The notes under the pieces are model-generated. The model did not search any database, was not told where the DNA came from, and was given only the letters and a program-made list of their open reading frames with translations. From Rhizobium sp. RU20A (lineage in GTDB: Bacteria > Pseudomonadota > Alphaproteobacteria > Rhizobiales > Rhizobiaceae), in the NCBI RefSeq assembly GCF_900155885.1, contig NZ_FTMB01000001.1, forward strand, positions 806,001 to 870,000: 64,000 nucleotides of DNA, in the 5' to 3' direction. Below are positions 34,002 to 42,987 of the stretch, piece by piece (within the stretch, counting starts at the first letter, position 1; the number at the start of each line of letters is the position of its first letter). Position numbers and translations under genes: made by a program.

Positions 34002-34961
34002 GTGTTGAACTGGAGTTTCCTGCGCACGCAAGCGGCCGACAACCAGCCACCGCAGCTTGGCGCCGGTGCCCCGCTCGTTCCGGACCCCATCCCGCCCCGC
34101 AAGGCGAAGATTGCGCTGGCGCTCGGTGGCGGCGCCGCCCGCGGCTGGGCCCATATCGGCGTGCTCCGCGCCCTCGACGAGGCCGGCATCGAAGTGGGAA
34201 TGATCGCGGGAACCTCGATCGGCGCGCTCGTCGGCGGCTGTTATCTCGCTGGCAAGCTCGATGAGCTCGAAACCTTCGCGCGATCCCTCACCGTCCGGCG
34301 CATTGCAGGTCTGCTCGATTTCGCCATCGGCGGCGGCGGCCTTCTGGGTGGCCTCAGGCTGACCAAACGCATGCAGGAACACCTGCAGAACCTGTCGATC
34401 GAAGAACTCGACCGTCCTTTCGTCGCGGTCGCGACCGAGATCCAGACGGGTCATGAAGTGTGGATCGAGCGGGGATCGCTGATCACCGCCATCCGCGCCT
34501 CCTATGCGCTTCCGGGCATTTTCGAGCCGATCAAGTGCAACCACCGCACGCTGGTCGACGGCGCCCTCGTCAATCCCGTGCCCGTCTCCGTGTGCCGCTC
34601 CTACGAGCAGCCGCTCGTCGTGGCCGTCAACCTGCACTATGACCTCTATGGCCGCTCGGCGGTCGTCAAGCACACCGCCGCAGTGGCAACGCCCGAGGAT
34701 GAGAAGGCGGCCTTGTCCGCACATCCTTCCTCGCGCCTTGGCGTCACGGGCGTCATGGTTCAGGCCTTCAACATCATCCAGGACCGCATCTCGCGCGCCC
34801 GCCTTGCCGGCGATCCGCCGGATCTTGCGCTGCTGCCAAAACTCTCCGATATCGGCCTGTCGGAGTTCCACCGCGCCTCCGAAGCCATCGACCGCGGCTA
34901 TAACGAAGCCAGCGCCAAGCTCGCGGAAATCCGGCGCATGCAGACCGAAGCCTTCCGGTAA
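34002..34961 (+). CDS. patatin-like phospholipase (RssA/NTE type)
   Basis: 319 residues. The oxyanion loop GGGAARGWAHIGV, nucleophile elbow GTSIGALVGG and the second dyad residue in LVDGALVNPVPV make a complete patatin serine-aspartate hydrolase. It should be a cytoplasmic or membrane-associated lipase acting on (lyso)phospholipids. The start is GTG 34002 with TGGAGGG upstream. It is a single gene with 210 bp of intergenic sequence before it. Confidence 0.93.
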   Translation: MLNWSFLRTQAADNQPPQLGAGAPLVPDPIPPRKAKIALALGGGAARGWAHIGVLRALDEAGIEVGMIAGTSIGALVGGCYLAGKLDELETFARSLTVRRIAGLLDFAIGGGGLLGGLRLTKRMQEHLQNLSIEELDRPFVAVATEIQTGHEVWIERGSLITAIRASYALPGIFEPIKCNHRTLVDGALVNPVPVSVCRSYEQPLVVAVNLHYDLYGRSAVVKHTAAVATPEDEKAALSAHPSSRLGVTGVMVQAFNIIQDRISRARLAGDPPDLALLPKLSDIGLSEFHRASEAIDRGYNEASAKLAEIRRMQTEAFR

Positions 34962-35052
34962 CCGGATCACCAAAAGCACGCGTGTGCATTGTCTCGCGCA
35001 CCTCCAGACACACTCCGCCTGATACGGCAATCCGGAGGTGCGACGATCCGGC

Positions 35053-35487
35053 TCAGCCGGCGATATAGGCCTTGATGTGCTCTGCCTCGCGCTCGATGGC
35101 CTCGATGTGGTGGCGCACCACGTCGCCGATCGAGACGATGCCGGACAGGCGTCCGTCGCGCTCGACGGGCAGATGGCGGGCACGCAGGCGCGTCATCTTT
35201 TCCATGAGCGACCCCACCGTCATCTCTTCCGTGCAGCAATAGACATTGCCCCACATGAAGGCCGAAACCGGCTTTTCGAGGCAGTCGGCGCCATGTTTGG
35301 CAATGGCTGAAACGAGATCGCGCTCTGCAAGAATGCCCACGATGCGATCATTGCCTTCGACGACGATCACCGCACCCACATGGTGCTCGTTGAGGTAACG
35401 CGCCGCCTGGCGCAACGTCACCTGCGGCCCGACCGTGACGACGTTGCGACCCTTCTGATCCAAAATGATTTTGACATTTACGGACAT
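35053..35487 (-). CDS. CBS-domain pair protein
   Basis: 144 residues with two CBS motifs (GPQVTLRQAARYLNEHHVGA...RIVGILAERDL and TVGSLMEKMTRLRARHLPV...LSGIVSIGDVV). Such Bateman modules bind adenine nucleotides. The stand-alone form, ending in an alpha-helical tail (IEREAEHIKAYIAG), is common in rhizobia with unknown partner. The ATG at 35487 is chosen because GGGAGG abuts the upstream ATG (35493) but is well spaced from this one. Confidence 0.92.
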   Translation of the reverse strand: MSVNVKIILDQKGRNVVTVGPQVTLRQAARYLNEHHVGAVIVVEGNDRIVGILAERDLVSAIAKHGADCLEKPVSAFMWGNVYCCTEEMTVGSLMEKMTRLRARHLPVERDGRLSGIVSIGDVVRHHIEAIEREAEHIKAYIAG

Positions 35488-35621
35488 GCACATCCTCCCA
35501 TTGATGTGGCGAAAACTTCCGCTTCCGGGACTCTCCCTGTCCCGGATCATGCGGAAGTCGACATGGTGCGCTCGCAATGGGGCGAAATCAAGCGCGGATC
35601 GTGGGCGGATGTCGTGAGCGG

Positions 35622-36350
35622 TTAACGCCGCGCGCGCGGCGGATCGAAGAGGCCGAAGAGCAGGAAGCCGAACAGGAAGCCGCCGACATGGGCCTCCCAG
35701 GCGATCGGCGCGCCCCCCACGGCAAAGACCGAGGCGATGCCGACGATGAAGTTGGTGATGAACCAAATTCCGGTAAAGACGAGCACAGAGCGGTTCGACA
35801 GTGCTTCAAGAATGCCAAGGCGGCGGTTGAGATGGGCAAATTGCCGGCTGACGCGGCCGCTCGGGGAGAACACGAAGCGCGCCGCCGCCCCCATCAGGCC
35901 GGAGACCACCCCCGAGGCGCCGATGACGACGCTGAGATCGCCCCAGTGCGCGGCAAGGTGCAGACCGATGGCCGCGACCGCAGACATCACCCAGAACACG
36001 GCAAAGCGCACCGTGCCGATCCGCCGCACGACGGGCGAGCCGAAGGCCAGCATCCAGAACAGGTTGAAGATGAGATGCTCCCAGCCGCCATGCAGCAGCG
36101 AATAGGTGACCGGCGACCAGAGCCACGCCAGCCCCTGATCGGCGAGCGGATGGGTGTAACGCGCCGGCAGGAAGGCGAAGTTGAAGATCAGGTCCGCATC
36201 CTGCTCCGGCGTCAGGAGATAGGTCCTGACGAGATGGACGGCGATCATGACCGCACTCATCACGACCAGCGCGGTCGGCACGTTGAAGGCGGGTTCCCGG
36301 CGCTCAGGCCCGGTGCCCCGTTCCTCTGATGACTCCTGCGTCCCGTCCAT
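35622..36350 (-). CDS. rhomboid family intramembrane serine protease
   Basis: 242 residues with about seven hydrophobic segments. The rhomboid features are HGGWEHLIFNLFWM (HxxxN-type motif), the catalytic Ser in GASGVVSG and the catalytic His in EAHVGGFLFG. It is predicted to cleave membrane-spanning substrates within the inner membrane. The N-terminal 25 residues are charged and cytoplasmic. The start is the ATG at 36350; the frame continues upstream without membrane or rhomboid character. Confidence 0.93.
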   Translation of the reverse strand: MDGTQESSEERGTGPERREPAFNVPTALVVMSAVMIAVHLVRTYLLTPEQDADLIFNFAFLPARYTHPLADQGLAWLWSPVTYSLLHGGWEHLIFNLFWMLAFGSPVVRRIGTVRFAVFWVMSAVAAIGLHLAAHWGDLSVVIGASGVVSGLMGAAARFVFSPSGRVSRQFAHLNRRLGILEALSNRSVLVFTGIWFITNFIVGIASVFAVGGAPIAWEAHVGGFLFGFLLFGLFDPPRARR

Positions 36351-36637
36351 CGTCTCTTCGCTCCACGGCAAACAGCCTTGCCCCGCGGGCGCCGGTTTTC
36401 CGGGCCAGCCGGCAGCCGGTCTGCGGATCGATGCAGAAGCACGGCACGCCGAAGCGTCATATCGAAGCGCGATGCGCCCTGCAAACCGTTTCCGCACCAC
36501 GACGGCGGGCAAGGCTGGCGCCATGGTGAACGGATCGCAACCGCGGAACTGGCACGATTTTCGCTTGATAAGAGTAGAAGCGGGAAAGTCTCCCGCCTGG
36601 CGTGCTGGGACGGCACGGCTGTTCAAGGATGATACAC

Positions 36638-37246
36638 ATGGGCGACAGGCTATCGACGCAGCTGTTCCACTACTGGACGTCTCTTCGCGCCGCTCAGCGC
36701 ATGCCGTTGCGCACGCAAATCGATCCCGCCGCCCTGTCGCAGCAGCTTCCCGATCTCTTCATTCTCGAAGCCCTGACAGGCGGCGAGCACCGCTTCCGCC
36801 TCGCCGGAACACGCATGTGTCATCTCTTCGGCCGGGAGCTGCGCCACGCGCTGTTTTCCAGTCTCTGGCGCGACGATCAGGCCCGGCAGACCGACCGAAC
36901 CGCGCAGCGGATCCTGCAAACCGCCGTGCCGATACGCTTTTCCGCTGACAGCCGCAATCGGCTCGGCGATCGGGTCCGGCTCGAAATCGCGCTCTTCCCG
37001 CTGGCGGACCCCGACGGCGTGCCCGCCCGGCTGATTGGTGCGCTCGACATTCTCGAAACGCCTTTCCAGCAAGCCTTTCTGCCGCTTTCGACCCTTGAGC
37101 AGACGGGTCTTTCGACAATGGAATGGCCCGAGCCACAGGGCGGCGTCACGGGTGAGGAATCCACGGACGACAGCGCTGCCTGGAAGAACCTCGTACGCCG
37201 CATCGCCCGTTCACGCGCGATCGATGACGATCATGCGAAAATCTGA
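36638..37246 (+). CDS. PAS-domain protein (PAS_5/DUF1457 family)
   Basis: 202 residues. The core (LSTQLFHYWTSLRAAQRMPL, RTQIDPAALSQQLPDLFILE, HRFRLAGTRMCHLFGRELR) is the rhizobial PAS_5 family, a sensory PAS fold without an attached output domain. ATG 36638 has AAGG nine bases upstream; ATG 36629 is also in frame. It is followed by the double-PilZ gene after 77 bp, so a shared role in c-di-GMP or stress signalling is plausible but unproven. Confidence 0.88.
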   Translation: MGDRLSTQLFHYWTSLRAAQRMPLRTQIDPAALSQQLPDLFILEALTGGEHRFRLAGTRMCHLFGRELRHALFSSLWRDDQARQTDRTAQRILQTAVPIRFSADSRNRLGDRVRLEIALFPLADPDGVPARLIGALDILETPFQQAFLPLSTLEQTGLSTMEWPEPQGGVTGEESTDDSAAWKNLVRRIARSRAIDDDHAKI

Positions 37247-37323
37247 CATATCAGGCACACCTTGCATTAACCCGAATGTTCTAGGGTCAGGTTAGCACCT
37301 AACCCCGCGTCGGCAGCAGCACC

Positions 37324-37932
37324 ATGTATCAGTTCCAGCAGTCCTCTTCCGCCCAGACCAAGCAGTACGCTGAAGGCAGCTTCCAGCGCGTCGGCGTGAA
37401 ACTGCAAGGACGGCTGATGCTGAGCAACCGGGAAGAATTCGATTGCCTGGTGGACGAAATGTCGCCCGGCGACGCCGTCGTGCAGTGTGACGTCGCCCCG
37501 CGCAACGGCGAACGCATCATCGCCTATCTCGACCATGTCGGCCGTATCGAAGGCACGGTGGCCCGCATCACCGAAGGCAGTTTCGTGCTGCAGCTCACGG
37601 CACCGGAGCGCAAGCGCGAAAAGCTTGCGGCCCAGCTGACCTGGATTGCCAACAAGCACGAACTCGGGCTTCCCGAGGATCGCCGCCACGACCGCCTGCA
37701 GCCGCGCCGCACCCGCACGACGCTCGCCCTCGAGGATGGCAGCATCCAGCCTTGCCGCCTGCTCGATCTCTCGCTTTCGGGCGCAGCCGTCGATGTCGAG
37801 AGCCGCCCGCCGCTCGGCACGGCCATTCTGCTCGGCTCGATCCGCGGCCGGGTGGTGCGTCACTTCCAGGAAGGCGTCGCCATCGAGTTCAACCGCATCC
37901 AGACGCGCGAAAGCCTCGCCGAATTCCTCTAG
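37324..37932 (+). CDS. tandem PilZ-domain protein
   Basis: 202 residues. The C-terminal PilZ domain has the arginine-rich entry RRHDRLQPRRTRT and the D-x-S-x-x-G motif in LLDLSLSGAAVD, both needed for c-di-GMP binding. The N-terminal half (FQRVGVKLQGRLMLSNREEF, VDEMSPGDAVV) is a second, more divergent PilZ-like fold lacking the full arginine motif. It is a likely c-di-GMP effector. The GGDEF protein at 4593-5855 is the only cyclase in the window. Confidence 0.9.
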   Translation: MYQFQQSSSAQTKQYAEGSFQRVGVKLQGRLMLSNREEFDCLVDEMSPGDAVVQCDVAPRNGERIIAYLDHVGRIEGTVARITEGSFVLQLTAPERKREKLAAQLTWIANKHELGLPEDRRHDRLQPRRTRTTLALEDGSIQPCRLLDLSLSGAAVDVESRPPLGTAILLGSIRGRVVRHFQEGVAIEFNRIQTRESLAEFL

Positions 37933-38483
37933 AATCTCTTTGCGCCAGGCACGCGGCGCAAGCCAAGCGACCTGGGCTGCGGATCCCATCACGCCCTTGA
38001 CGACCGCCCTTCCCCGCCGAGGCCAAGGCCCCGCGCGGGGTTTTCCGTACTTGCCGTCCGCAAAGCAAAAGCGCACCCCTGATCAAGGGACGACGGTCGT
38101 CGGCACGCCGCTCCAAAGAGGAGCGACGGGAAAAATCGTGCCGGCCTGAGACATTTTTTTGTCTGTTCCAATTTGCAACACACGGGGCCCGCGCAGCTCC
38201 GCCATGGCAGATGGCCGTTTCGTTGACGCCCGCAACTGCGCCGGCAAATCCGTCTCATCCTGCGGCAAGTTTAGGCCACGCGTCTTTTCAATGCCTTGCG
38301 GACCAAAGCGCCGCATTTTGCATGCATTTTATACAAATGCACCTCAAGTTTTAATAAAGATAAAATCAAATAAGCCTCAAGTCTATATAAAGTAAATCCC
38401 AAATGTAGATTGCATTTGACTACGCAGTTTCGCGATGGATCAAAATATATCTGGCAATGTCTTTTCATAACGGGGAGACAGAC
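37933..38483. other. intergenic region with terminator and AT-rich promoter zone
   Basis: 551 bp without a gene. It contains the terminator at 38029-38044, a T-rich hairpin AGACA-TTTTTT-TGTCT near 38147-38162, and from about 38315 to 38455 a markedly AT-rich stretch (TTTTAATAAAGATAAAATC, TCTATATAAAGTAAATCCC) unlike the surrounding DNA. The AT-rich part probably holds the promoter of the cysteine peptidase gene. Confidence 0.6.
38029..38044 (+). terminator. intrinsic terminator after the PilZ gene
   Basis: CCCC-GCGC-GGGG followed by TTTT, about 100 bp after the PilZ stop codon. Confidence 0.6.
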
Positions 38484-39086
38484 ATGCCAAGACCTCTCGC
38501 GAACACCGTCCTGATGGGGCTGCTCACATCCATGCTGGCCACCGGCAGCGCATCCGCCACGCCGGCCAACATGCAGATCATCGGCGCGACAAACCCGCCC
38601 GTCGGACATTATGAATTCTGCCGTGCGAACCCCTCGGAGTGCCGCTCCAACGGTCGCGATCCTGGCCCGGCGATCCTGACCAAGGAAAGCTGGCGCCGCA
38701 TTCTCGAGGTCAACTATGACGTCAACGAGAAGATCCAGCCGATGACGGACATGGAGATCTACGGTGTCGAGGAGCACTGGGATTATCCGACAGCGGTCGG
38801 CGACTGCGAGGACTACGCGCTGCTGAAGCGCCGCGAACTGATAGCGGCGGGCTTCTCGCCGGCCAATCTGCTGATCACCGTCGTGTTGCAGCCCAATGGC
38901 GATGGCCATGCCGTGCTGACGGTGCGCACCGACCGCGGCGACTTCGTGCTCGACAACATGCGCACCAAGGTCCTGCTCTGGTCCGACACCGAATATACAT
39001 TCCTGAAGCGCCAATCCTCGGACAATGCCGGGCGCTGGATGAAGATCGAAGACGGCCGCACGCCGGTTGTCGGTAGCGTTCGGTAA
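38484..39086 (+). CDS. bacterial transglutaminase-like cysteine peptidase
   Basis: 200 residues of the BTLCP family (PF06035), exported by an N-terminal signal peptide (LANTVLMGLLTSMLATGSASA). The papain-like triad is Cys108 (AVGDCEDYALLKR), His142 (GDGHAVLTV) and Asp157 (FVLDNM). In gammaproteobacteria the relative LapG cleaves an adhesin under c-di-GMP control; the rhizobial enzymes have unknown substrates. ATG 38484 has GGGGAG seven bases upstream. A strong terminator follows. Confidence 0.92.
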   Translation: MPRPLANTVLMGLLTSMLATGSASATPANMQIIGATNPPVGHYEFCRANPSECRSNGRDPGPAILTKESWRRILEVNYDVNEKIQPMTDMEIYGVEEHWDYPTAVGDCEDYALLKRRELIAAGFSPANLLITVVLQPNGDGHAVLTVRTDRGDFVLDNMRTKVLLWSDTEYTFLKRQSSDNAGRWMKIEDGRTPVVGSVR

Positions 39087-39225
39087 CGTCTTCCCCTCAG
39101 GGAAGCCAGAAGACATCACGGCCGGCGCCCCCGGCGGTGAACGACACATCGGGGAAGAGCGGTGTCACGGTCCGCCTGCCCCGGGAACGCCCGGGCTCTG
39201 TCACCCTGTCCCGCCCGGGCACATG

Positions 39226-39259
39226 AGGCCGGCCCCGTTGTCCCCGGGGCCGGCCTTTT
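39226..39259 (+). terminator. intrinsic terminator after the cysteine peptidase gene
   Basis: AGGCCGGCCCC - 9 bases - GGGGCCGGCCT with TTTT directly after, 140 bp past the stop codon. Confidence 0.8.
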
Positions 39260-39374
39260 CCGTTTCGGGTCGCGCGGGCAACAGCGGCGTTAACCGGCCA
39301 TTAACCATGACGGAAGAACCTCGTGCCATCGCGAACCGCACCGGTTCGATTCCCGACAGTCTGCGAGCCCGCCC

Positions 39375-40100
39375 ATGTCAGACACTGCCCTTGGTGCCCA
39401 CCAGCCGCTGATCTCGCCGCGCTTCATTTACCGCCTGACCGCCTGCGCGGTCGCAATGGCGCTTGGCACGGCCGCCCTCAATCTTGTGGGCCGCACCTTT
39501 GGTGATCGCCTGGCGCTCGCCGGCCACTCGAGCGCAACAACGGTCCGCCATCTCCTGATCGGGCCCGATCGCATCGCCATTGCCGACAACCACATTCGCC
39601 CAGAAGACCAGCGTCGCGACGGTGTCACCGAGCGGCTCGACCTCTATGCGACCTGGCCCTCCATGCAAGGCTACTCCACTGAAAATCGCCGCCTCTTCGA
39701 CGATGTTACGCATCCCGAGAGCCTGATTTTCCTGCAGATTTCGCAAAGCACCATGTCGCGCGACATGTCAGGCCGGCTGGAGCCGATCTATCGCCAGCTT
39801 TTCGACGGCGCACCTCAGCCGGCGCCGGCCGGCCTCATCGCCCACCACCTGAAACCGGGCACTGGCTACGGCGACGATGTCTTCTACACCGGCAGGCTGG
39901 AGTCGGGCGCCGACTACGTCGTGCGTTGCCTGCCCGCATCGGATGAAATTGCCTCGACCGGGGCAGACTGCATGCGGGATATCCACATCGGAAACGACCT
40001 TGTTCTCCTTTATCGCTTTTCCGCCCGGCTTCTGCCGCAATGGCAGGCGATCGAGAAAAAGGTTTCGTCCTTCGTGACCGAACGGCTGAACCGGCCCTGA
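39375..40100 (+). CDS. membrane-anchored protein of unknown function
   Basis: 241 residues. A single N-terminal hydrophobic helix (RLTACAVAMALGTAALNLVG) anchors a periplasmic domain containing HLLIGPDRIAIADNHIRPEDQR, LDLYATWPSMQGYS and VRCLPASDEIASTGADCMRDI (two Cys, a possible disulphide). This pattern occurs in a conserved family of rhizobial single-pass proteins with no assigned function. It lies just upstream of the D,D-carboxypeptidase gene, so a cell-envelope role is possible. Confidence 0.82.
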   Translation: MSDTALGAHQPLISPRFIYRLTACAVAMALGTAALNLVGRTFGDRLALAGHSSATTVRHLLIGPDRIAIADNHIRPEDQRRDGVTERLDLYATWPSMQGYSTENRRLFDDVTHPESLIFLQISQSTMSRDMSGRLEPIYRQLFDGAPQPAPAGLIAHHLKPGTGYGDDVFYTGRLESGADYVVRCLPASDEIASTGADCMRDIHIGNDLVLLYRFSARLLPQWQAIEKKVSSFVTERLNRP

Positions 40101-40249
40101 GGAGGAGCCGGCGGCATCTCGAAATCCAAAAGAAATGCGGCGATGCCGGAAACCACCCATTCACCTTAAACTGATTGGTAACCCTGCCGAGGCTAAATTC
40201 CGGAGAACGGTTGCTTGGAGGCGGCTTCCGGACAGTCCTCAGTATCGAA

Positions 40250-41773
40250 ATGAAGAGTAAGCTAGTGTCCCAGAACAATTTTCTCGGTTCCGCCGGGCGT
40301 CGTCTCGCCGCCCTGACGAAATCTGCAGGCCGCATCGTGCTTGCGGGCGTAACGGCAACCTTCATGATGACGGCAGCTGCTTCGGCCAATCCGAAATATG
40401 CAGGCATCGTCGTGGATGCGCGCACCGGCAAGGTTCTCTACGGAGAGGACGCCGACCAGCTGCGCTTTCCGGCGTCGCTGACGAAGATGATGACGCTCTA
40501 CCTGACCTTCGAGGCGCTGGAAAACGGCCGCATCACCAAGAGCACGCCCGTTCGTTTCTCTGCCAATGCCGCCAAGGAGCCGCCGTCCAAGCTCGGCGTT
40601 GGAACCGGTCGCGCCATCACCGTGGAGCAGGCGATCCTCGCCCTCGTCACGCGCTCCGCCAACGATGCGGCAACAGCCCTCGGCGAATTGCTCGGCGGCT
40701 CGGAAGACCGCTTTGCCAAGCTGATGACGCAGAAGGCCCGCGCCCTCGGCATGACGCGCACCGTCTACCGCAATGCAAACGGCCTCCCGAACACGGCGCA
40801 GGTCACTACCGCCCGCGATCAAGCCCGGCTCGGCATGGCGCTTCGCCAGCACTTCCCGCAGTATTACGACTACTTTTCCACCCGCAGCTTCAAATTCGGC
40901 AAGCAGGTCATCGGCAACCACAACCGCCTGCTCGGCAATGTGCGCGGCGTTGACGGCATCAAGACCGGCTATACCCGCGCCTCCGGCTTCAATCTCGTGA
41001 CCTCTGCCCAGCTCGATGGCCGCAGCATCGTCGCCGTCGTCATGGGCGGTACCAGCGGCGGTTCCCGTGATGCGCAGATGCGCCGTCTCGTCGCAGCCTA
41101 CATGCCCAAGGCTTCCCGCCGTGGCGGTGGCGCCGAAATCGAACAGCCGGCCATGGCCGCTGTCGAGGTCAACCAGGCTCCGACCCGTGTTGCATCGCGC
41201 GCCGTTGCCGAGACCGTCGAAACGGCCGCCGCCGTGCAGGCTGCCAACCCGGCGCTGGCCGGCATGGACCTGCCCGAAAGCGGTCCGGTCCCGACCGTGC
41301 GCTACAATGGCGAAACGTCGACTGCCACCCGGGAAGTCGCCTTTGCCGCAGCACCGCGCACCACCTCCCGCAACCCCGTCGTGATCTCCGCCAATACTCT
41401 GGACGCCCAGAACGCGGCGCTCGTCGCTGGCGAGGCCAACCCGGCCGGCGTCGATGCCCAGGTGACCAACTCGGTTCCCGCCACGGCCAAGCAAACGGCC
41501 CGCGTCGAAGAGCCCCGCGATCTGCCGAGCGGCTGGGTCATCCAGATCGGTGCGACGGCGGAAAAGGCACAGGCCGAGGCCCTGCTCTCCAAGGCGCAGG
41601 ACAAGGGTGGCAAAGCCCTCAGCGTCGCCAAGCCCTTCACCGTTGCCTTCGCCGACGGCGGTTCCACCGTCTATCGTGCCCGCTTCGGTGGTTTCGGCTC
41701 GCAGGACAAGGCCCAGATCGCCTGCAAGAGCCTGAAGCGTGCTGGCTTCGCCTGCTGGGCCGCCCAGCAGTAA
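40250..41773 (+). CDS. D-alanyl-D-alanine carboxypeptidase with SPOR domain
   Basis: 507 residues, PBP5/DacA-like (peptidase S11). After a long signal peptide (to about residue 46) come the penicillin-binding motifs SLTK at 76-79, SAN at 136-138 and KTG at 238-240. It trims the terminal D-Ala of peptidoglycan stem peptides. A low-complexity Ala/Val/Glu linker (310-420) leads to a C-terminal SPOR domain (SGWVIQIGATAEKAQAEALL, YRARFGGFGSQDKAQIAC) that binds denuded glycan at division sites. The start is ATG 40250. Confidence 0.95.
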   Translation: MKSKLVSQNNFLGSAGRRLAALTKSAGRIVLAGVTATFMMTAAASANPKYAGIVVDARTGKVLYGEDADQLRFPASLTKMMTLYLTFEALENGRITKSTPVRFSANAAKEPPSKLGVGTGRAITVEQAILALVTRSANDAATALGELLGGSEDRFAKLMTQKARALGMTRTVYRNANGLPNTAQVTTARDQARLGMALRQHFPQYYDYFSTRSFKFGKQVIGNHNRLLGNVRGVDGIKTGYTRASGFNLVTSAQLDGRSIVAVVMGGTSGGSRDAQMRRLVAAYMPKASRRGGGAEIEQPAMAAVEVNQAPTRVASRAVAETVETAAAVQAANPALAGMDLPESGPVPTVRYNGETSTATREVAFAAAPRTTSRNPVVISANTLDAQNAALVAGEANPAGVDAQVTNSVPATAKQTARVEEPRDLPSGWVIQIGATAEKAQAEALLSKAQDKGGKALSVAKPFTVAFADGGSTVYRARFGGFGSQDKAQIACKSLKRAGFACWAAQQ

Positions 41774-41836
41774 GGTTCGCGCCGGCACACATGCCGGCCC
41801 GCCAGCGCCTTTGAACGGCCCTGGCTGAAGACTGTG

Positions 41837-41856
41837 GCAGCCGGCGATCCGGCTGC
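41837..41856 (+). terminator. hairpin after the carboxypeptidase gene
   Basis: GCAGCCGG-CGAT-CCGGCTGC, a perfect 8-bp stem 64 bp past the stop codon. It is followed by GATGTTTCC, a weak T-run. Confidence 0.5.
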
Positions 41857-41925
41857 GATGTTTCCACGGACGACGTGTTGTTGTGGTCCGTGTTCCTCGA
41901 TCAGGTATTGCGTACGAGGTCAATT

Positions 41926-42198
41926 ATGGCTGTGAACGAGAACAGGCCCGGGGGCGGCAGGCGCCCCATCGCTCGACGGGAATCGCGTCTGCCCGGCAAT
42001 CTCCACCCGCTGCATGAGGCGGCTCTGCGGATTGCCGATATCGGCCTCAGCCGCCCGTCGGCAAAGACCAAGGATCTGGTGGGTGTATTGCTCGTCCACG
42101 GCGCGCGCGCCTGGCGCTCCACCCACGATCCCGTCTCGATCCACCTTTATGTCACGGGCCTCAGCCGCCGCCCCATCCTGCGACTGCGGCTTCGCTAG
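41926..42198 (+). CDS. possible small basic protein
   Basis: 90 residues from an ATG with GAGG upstream. It is rich in Arg and Leu (RRPIARRESRLPGNLHPLHE, LVGVLLVHGARAWRSTHDP, RRPILRLRLR). No family is recognised and the C-terminus runs into the inverted-repeat region. It may be real or a chance open frame. Confidence 0.35.
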   Translation: MAVNENRPGGGRRPIARRESRLPGNLHPLHEAALRIADIGLSRPSAKTKDLVGVLLVHGARAWRSTHDPVSIHLYVTGLSRRPILRLRLR

Positions 42199-42203
42199 TG
42201 GAA

Positions 42204-42260
42204 TGAGTTTGACATTTGATACCCATCTGCGGCGAACTCGAGGATCAAATGTCAAACTCA
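42204..42260. repeat. inverted repeat 1, 17-bp perfect arms
   Basis: TGAGTTTGACATTTGAT (42204-42220) and ATCAAATGTCAAACTCA (42244-42260) are exact reverse complements with a 23-base loop. The TTTGACATTTG core recurs in the next repeat. Confidence 0.9.
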
Positions 42261-42287
42261 AAAATTCCAATAGTATCATATATTTGC

Positions 42288-42363
42288 TAGTGGTCTTTTA
42301 AGATTTTGACATTTGCTCTCAAGGGTGCCGCGAACGGTAGCAAATGTCAAAATCAGACCACTA
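42288..42363. repeat. inverted repeat 2, two-part arms
   Basis: The outer arms TAGTGGTCT / AGACCACTA and inner arms GATTTTGACATTTGCT / AGCAAATGTCAAAATC are all exact. They are separated by a short extra segment on the left side only, giving a 76-bp structure that shares the TTTGACATTTG core with inverted repeat 1. Confidence 0.9.
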
Positions 42364-42464
42364 GAGCATTTCCAGCCGACGCGATCGCCTTGGCGTAGGA
42401 CAATACGGCGAAACAAAGAGATCGAGCATTGGAGGTGATCCCGGGATCGCCGGAAATGCTCTAG
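42361..42464. repeat. inverted repeat 3, 13-bp perfect arms
   Basis: CTAGAGCATTTCC (42361-42373) and GGAAATGCTCTAG (42452-42464) are exact reverse complements 78 bases apart. They begin at the last bases of inverted repeat 2. A related AGAGCATTTCC occurs at about 6352-6362 upstream of hlyU. Confidence 0.85.
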
Positions 42465-42482
42465 AAGCCGTCGCAGCGATTT

Positions 42483-42920
42483 TCAGAGAAGCCCGAGCTC
42501 GGCGAGTTCGCGGCGCAGATCCGCGGGCATTTCGGCAGCGCCGGCGCCGAGCGCGGAAAGGTCCCGCGGCGCATCCTTCTCTTCGAGATAGCGCCAGCCC
42601 TGAAAGGGGCGGCGCGGCTGGAATTCGGTCTCGATGACCTCGGGTCCCAGCACCAGATGGCAGCGGCCAATCCCCTCCCCGTCGGTGAAGGTTTCGATGC
42701 CGATCAGGCTCTGGCGGGCCTGCACCTGTCCCTTGATCACCCAATAGAGCGAACCGCCCGGCAGGAGATCGTCGATGCGCTTCGGCACCATGCGGGTCGT
42801 GTGGCGGCTGTGGGGCTCGAGCCCGGCGGCAATTGCCATGAGGGCCCGGTCGGCAACCCAGTCGCGGAGGTCGTCGATGCTGTCGGCACCGACGCAGAGC
42901 TTGATCAGATGCAGTGTCAT
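42483..42920 (-). CDS. DUF1489 family protein
   Basis: A 145-residue conserved alphaproteobacterial protein. It opens MTLHLIKLCVGADSIDDLRD, and other marks are HTTRMVPKRIDDLLPGGSLYWVIKG and FQGWRYLEEKDAP. Function unknown; the family is almost universal in Rhizobiales as a single small gene. The start is the ATG at 42920. It follows sdaA by 67 bp on the same strand and may be co-transcribed. Confidence 0.92.
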   Translation of the reverse strand: MTLHLIKLCVGADSIDDLRDWVADRALMAIAAGLEPHSRHTTRMVPKRIDDLLPGGSLYWVIKGQVQARQSLIGIETFTDGEGIGRCHLVLGPEVIETEFQPRRPFQGWRYLEEKDAPRDLSALGAGAAEMPADLRRELAELGLL

Positions 42921-42987
42921 GGCGCCATGAATAGCGCGGCAGCACCGGCGGTCAAGGCGCAAGCTGCCGCAGCCTGAGCCCTCCGGC

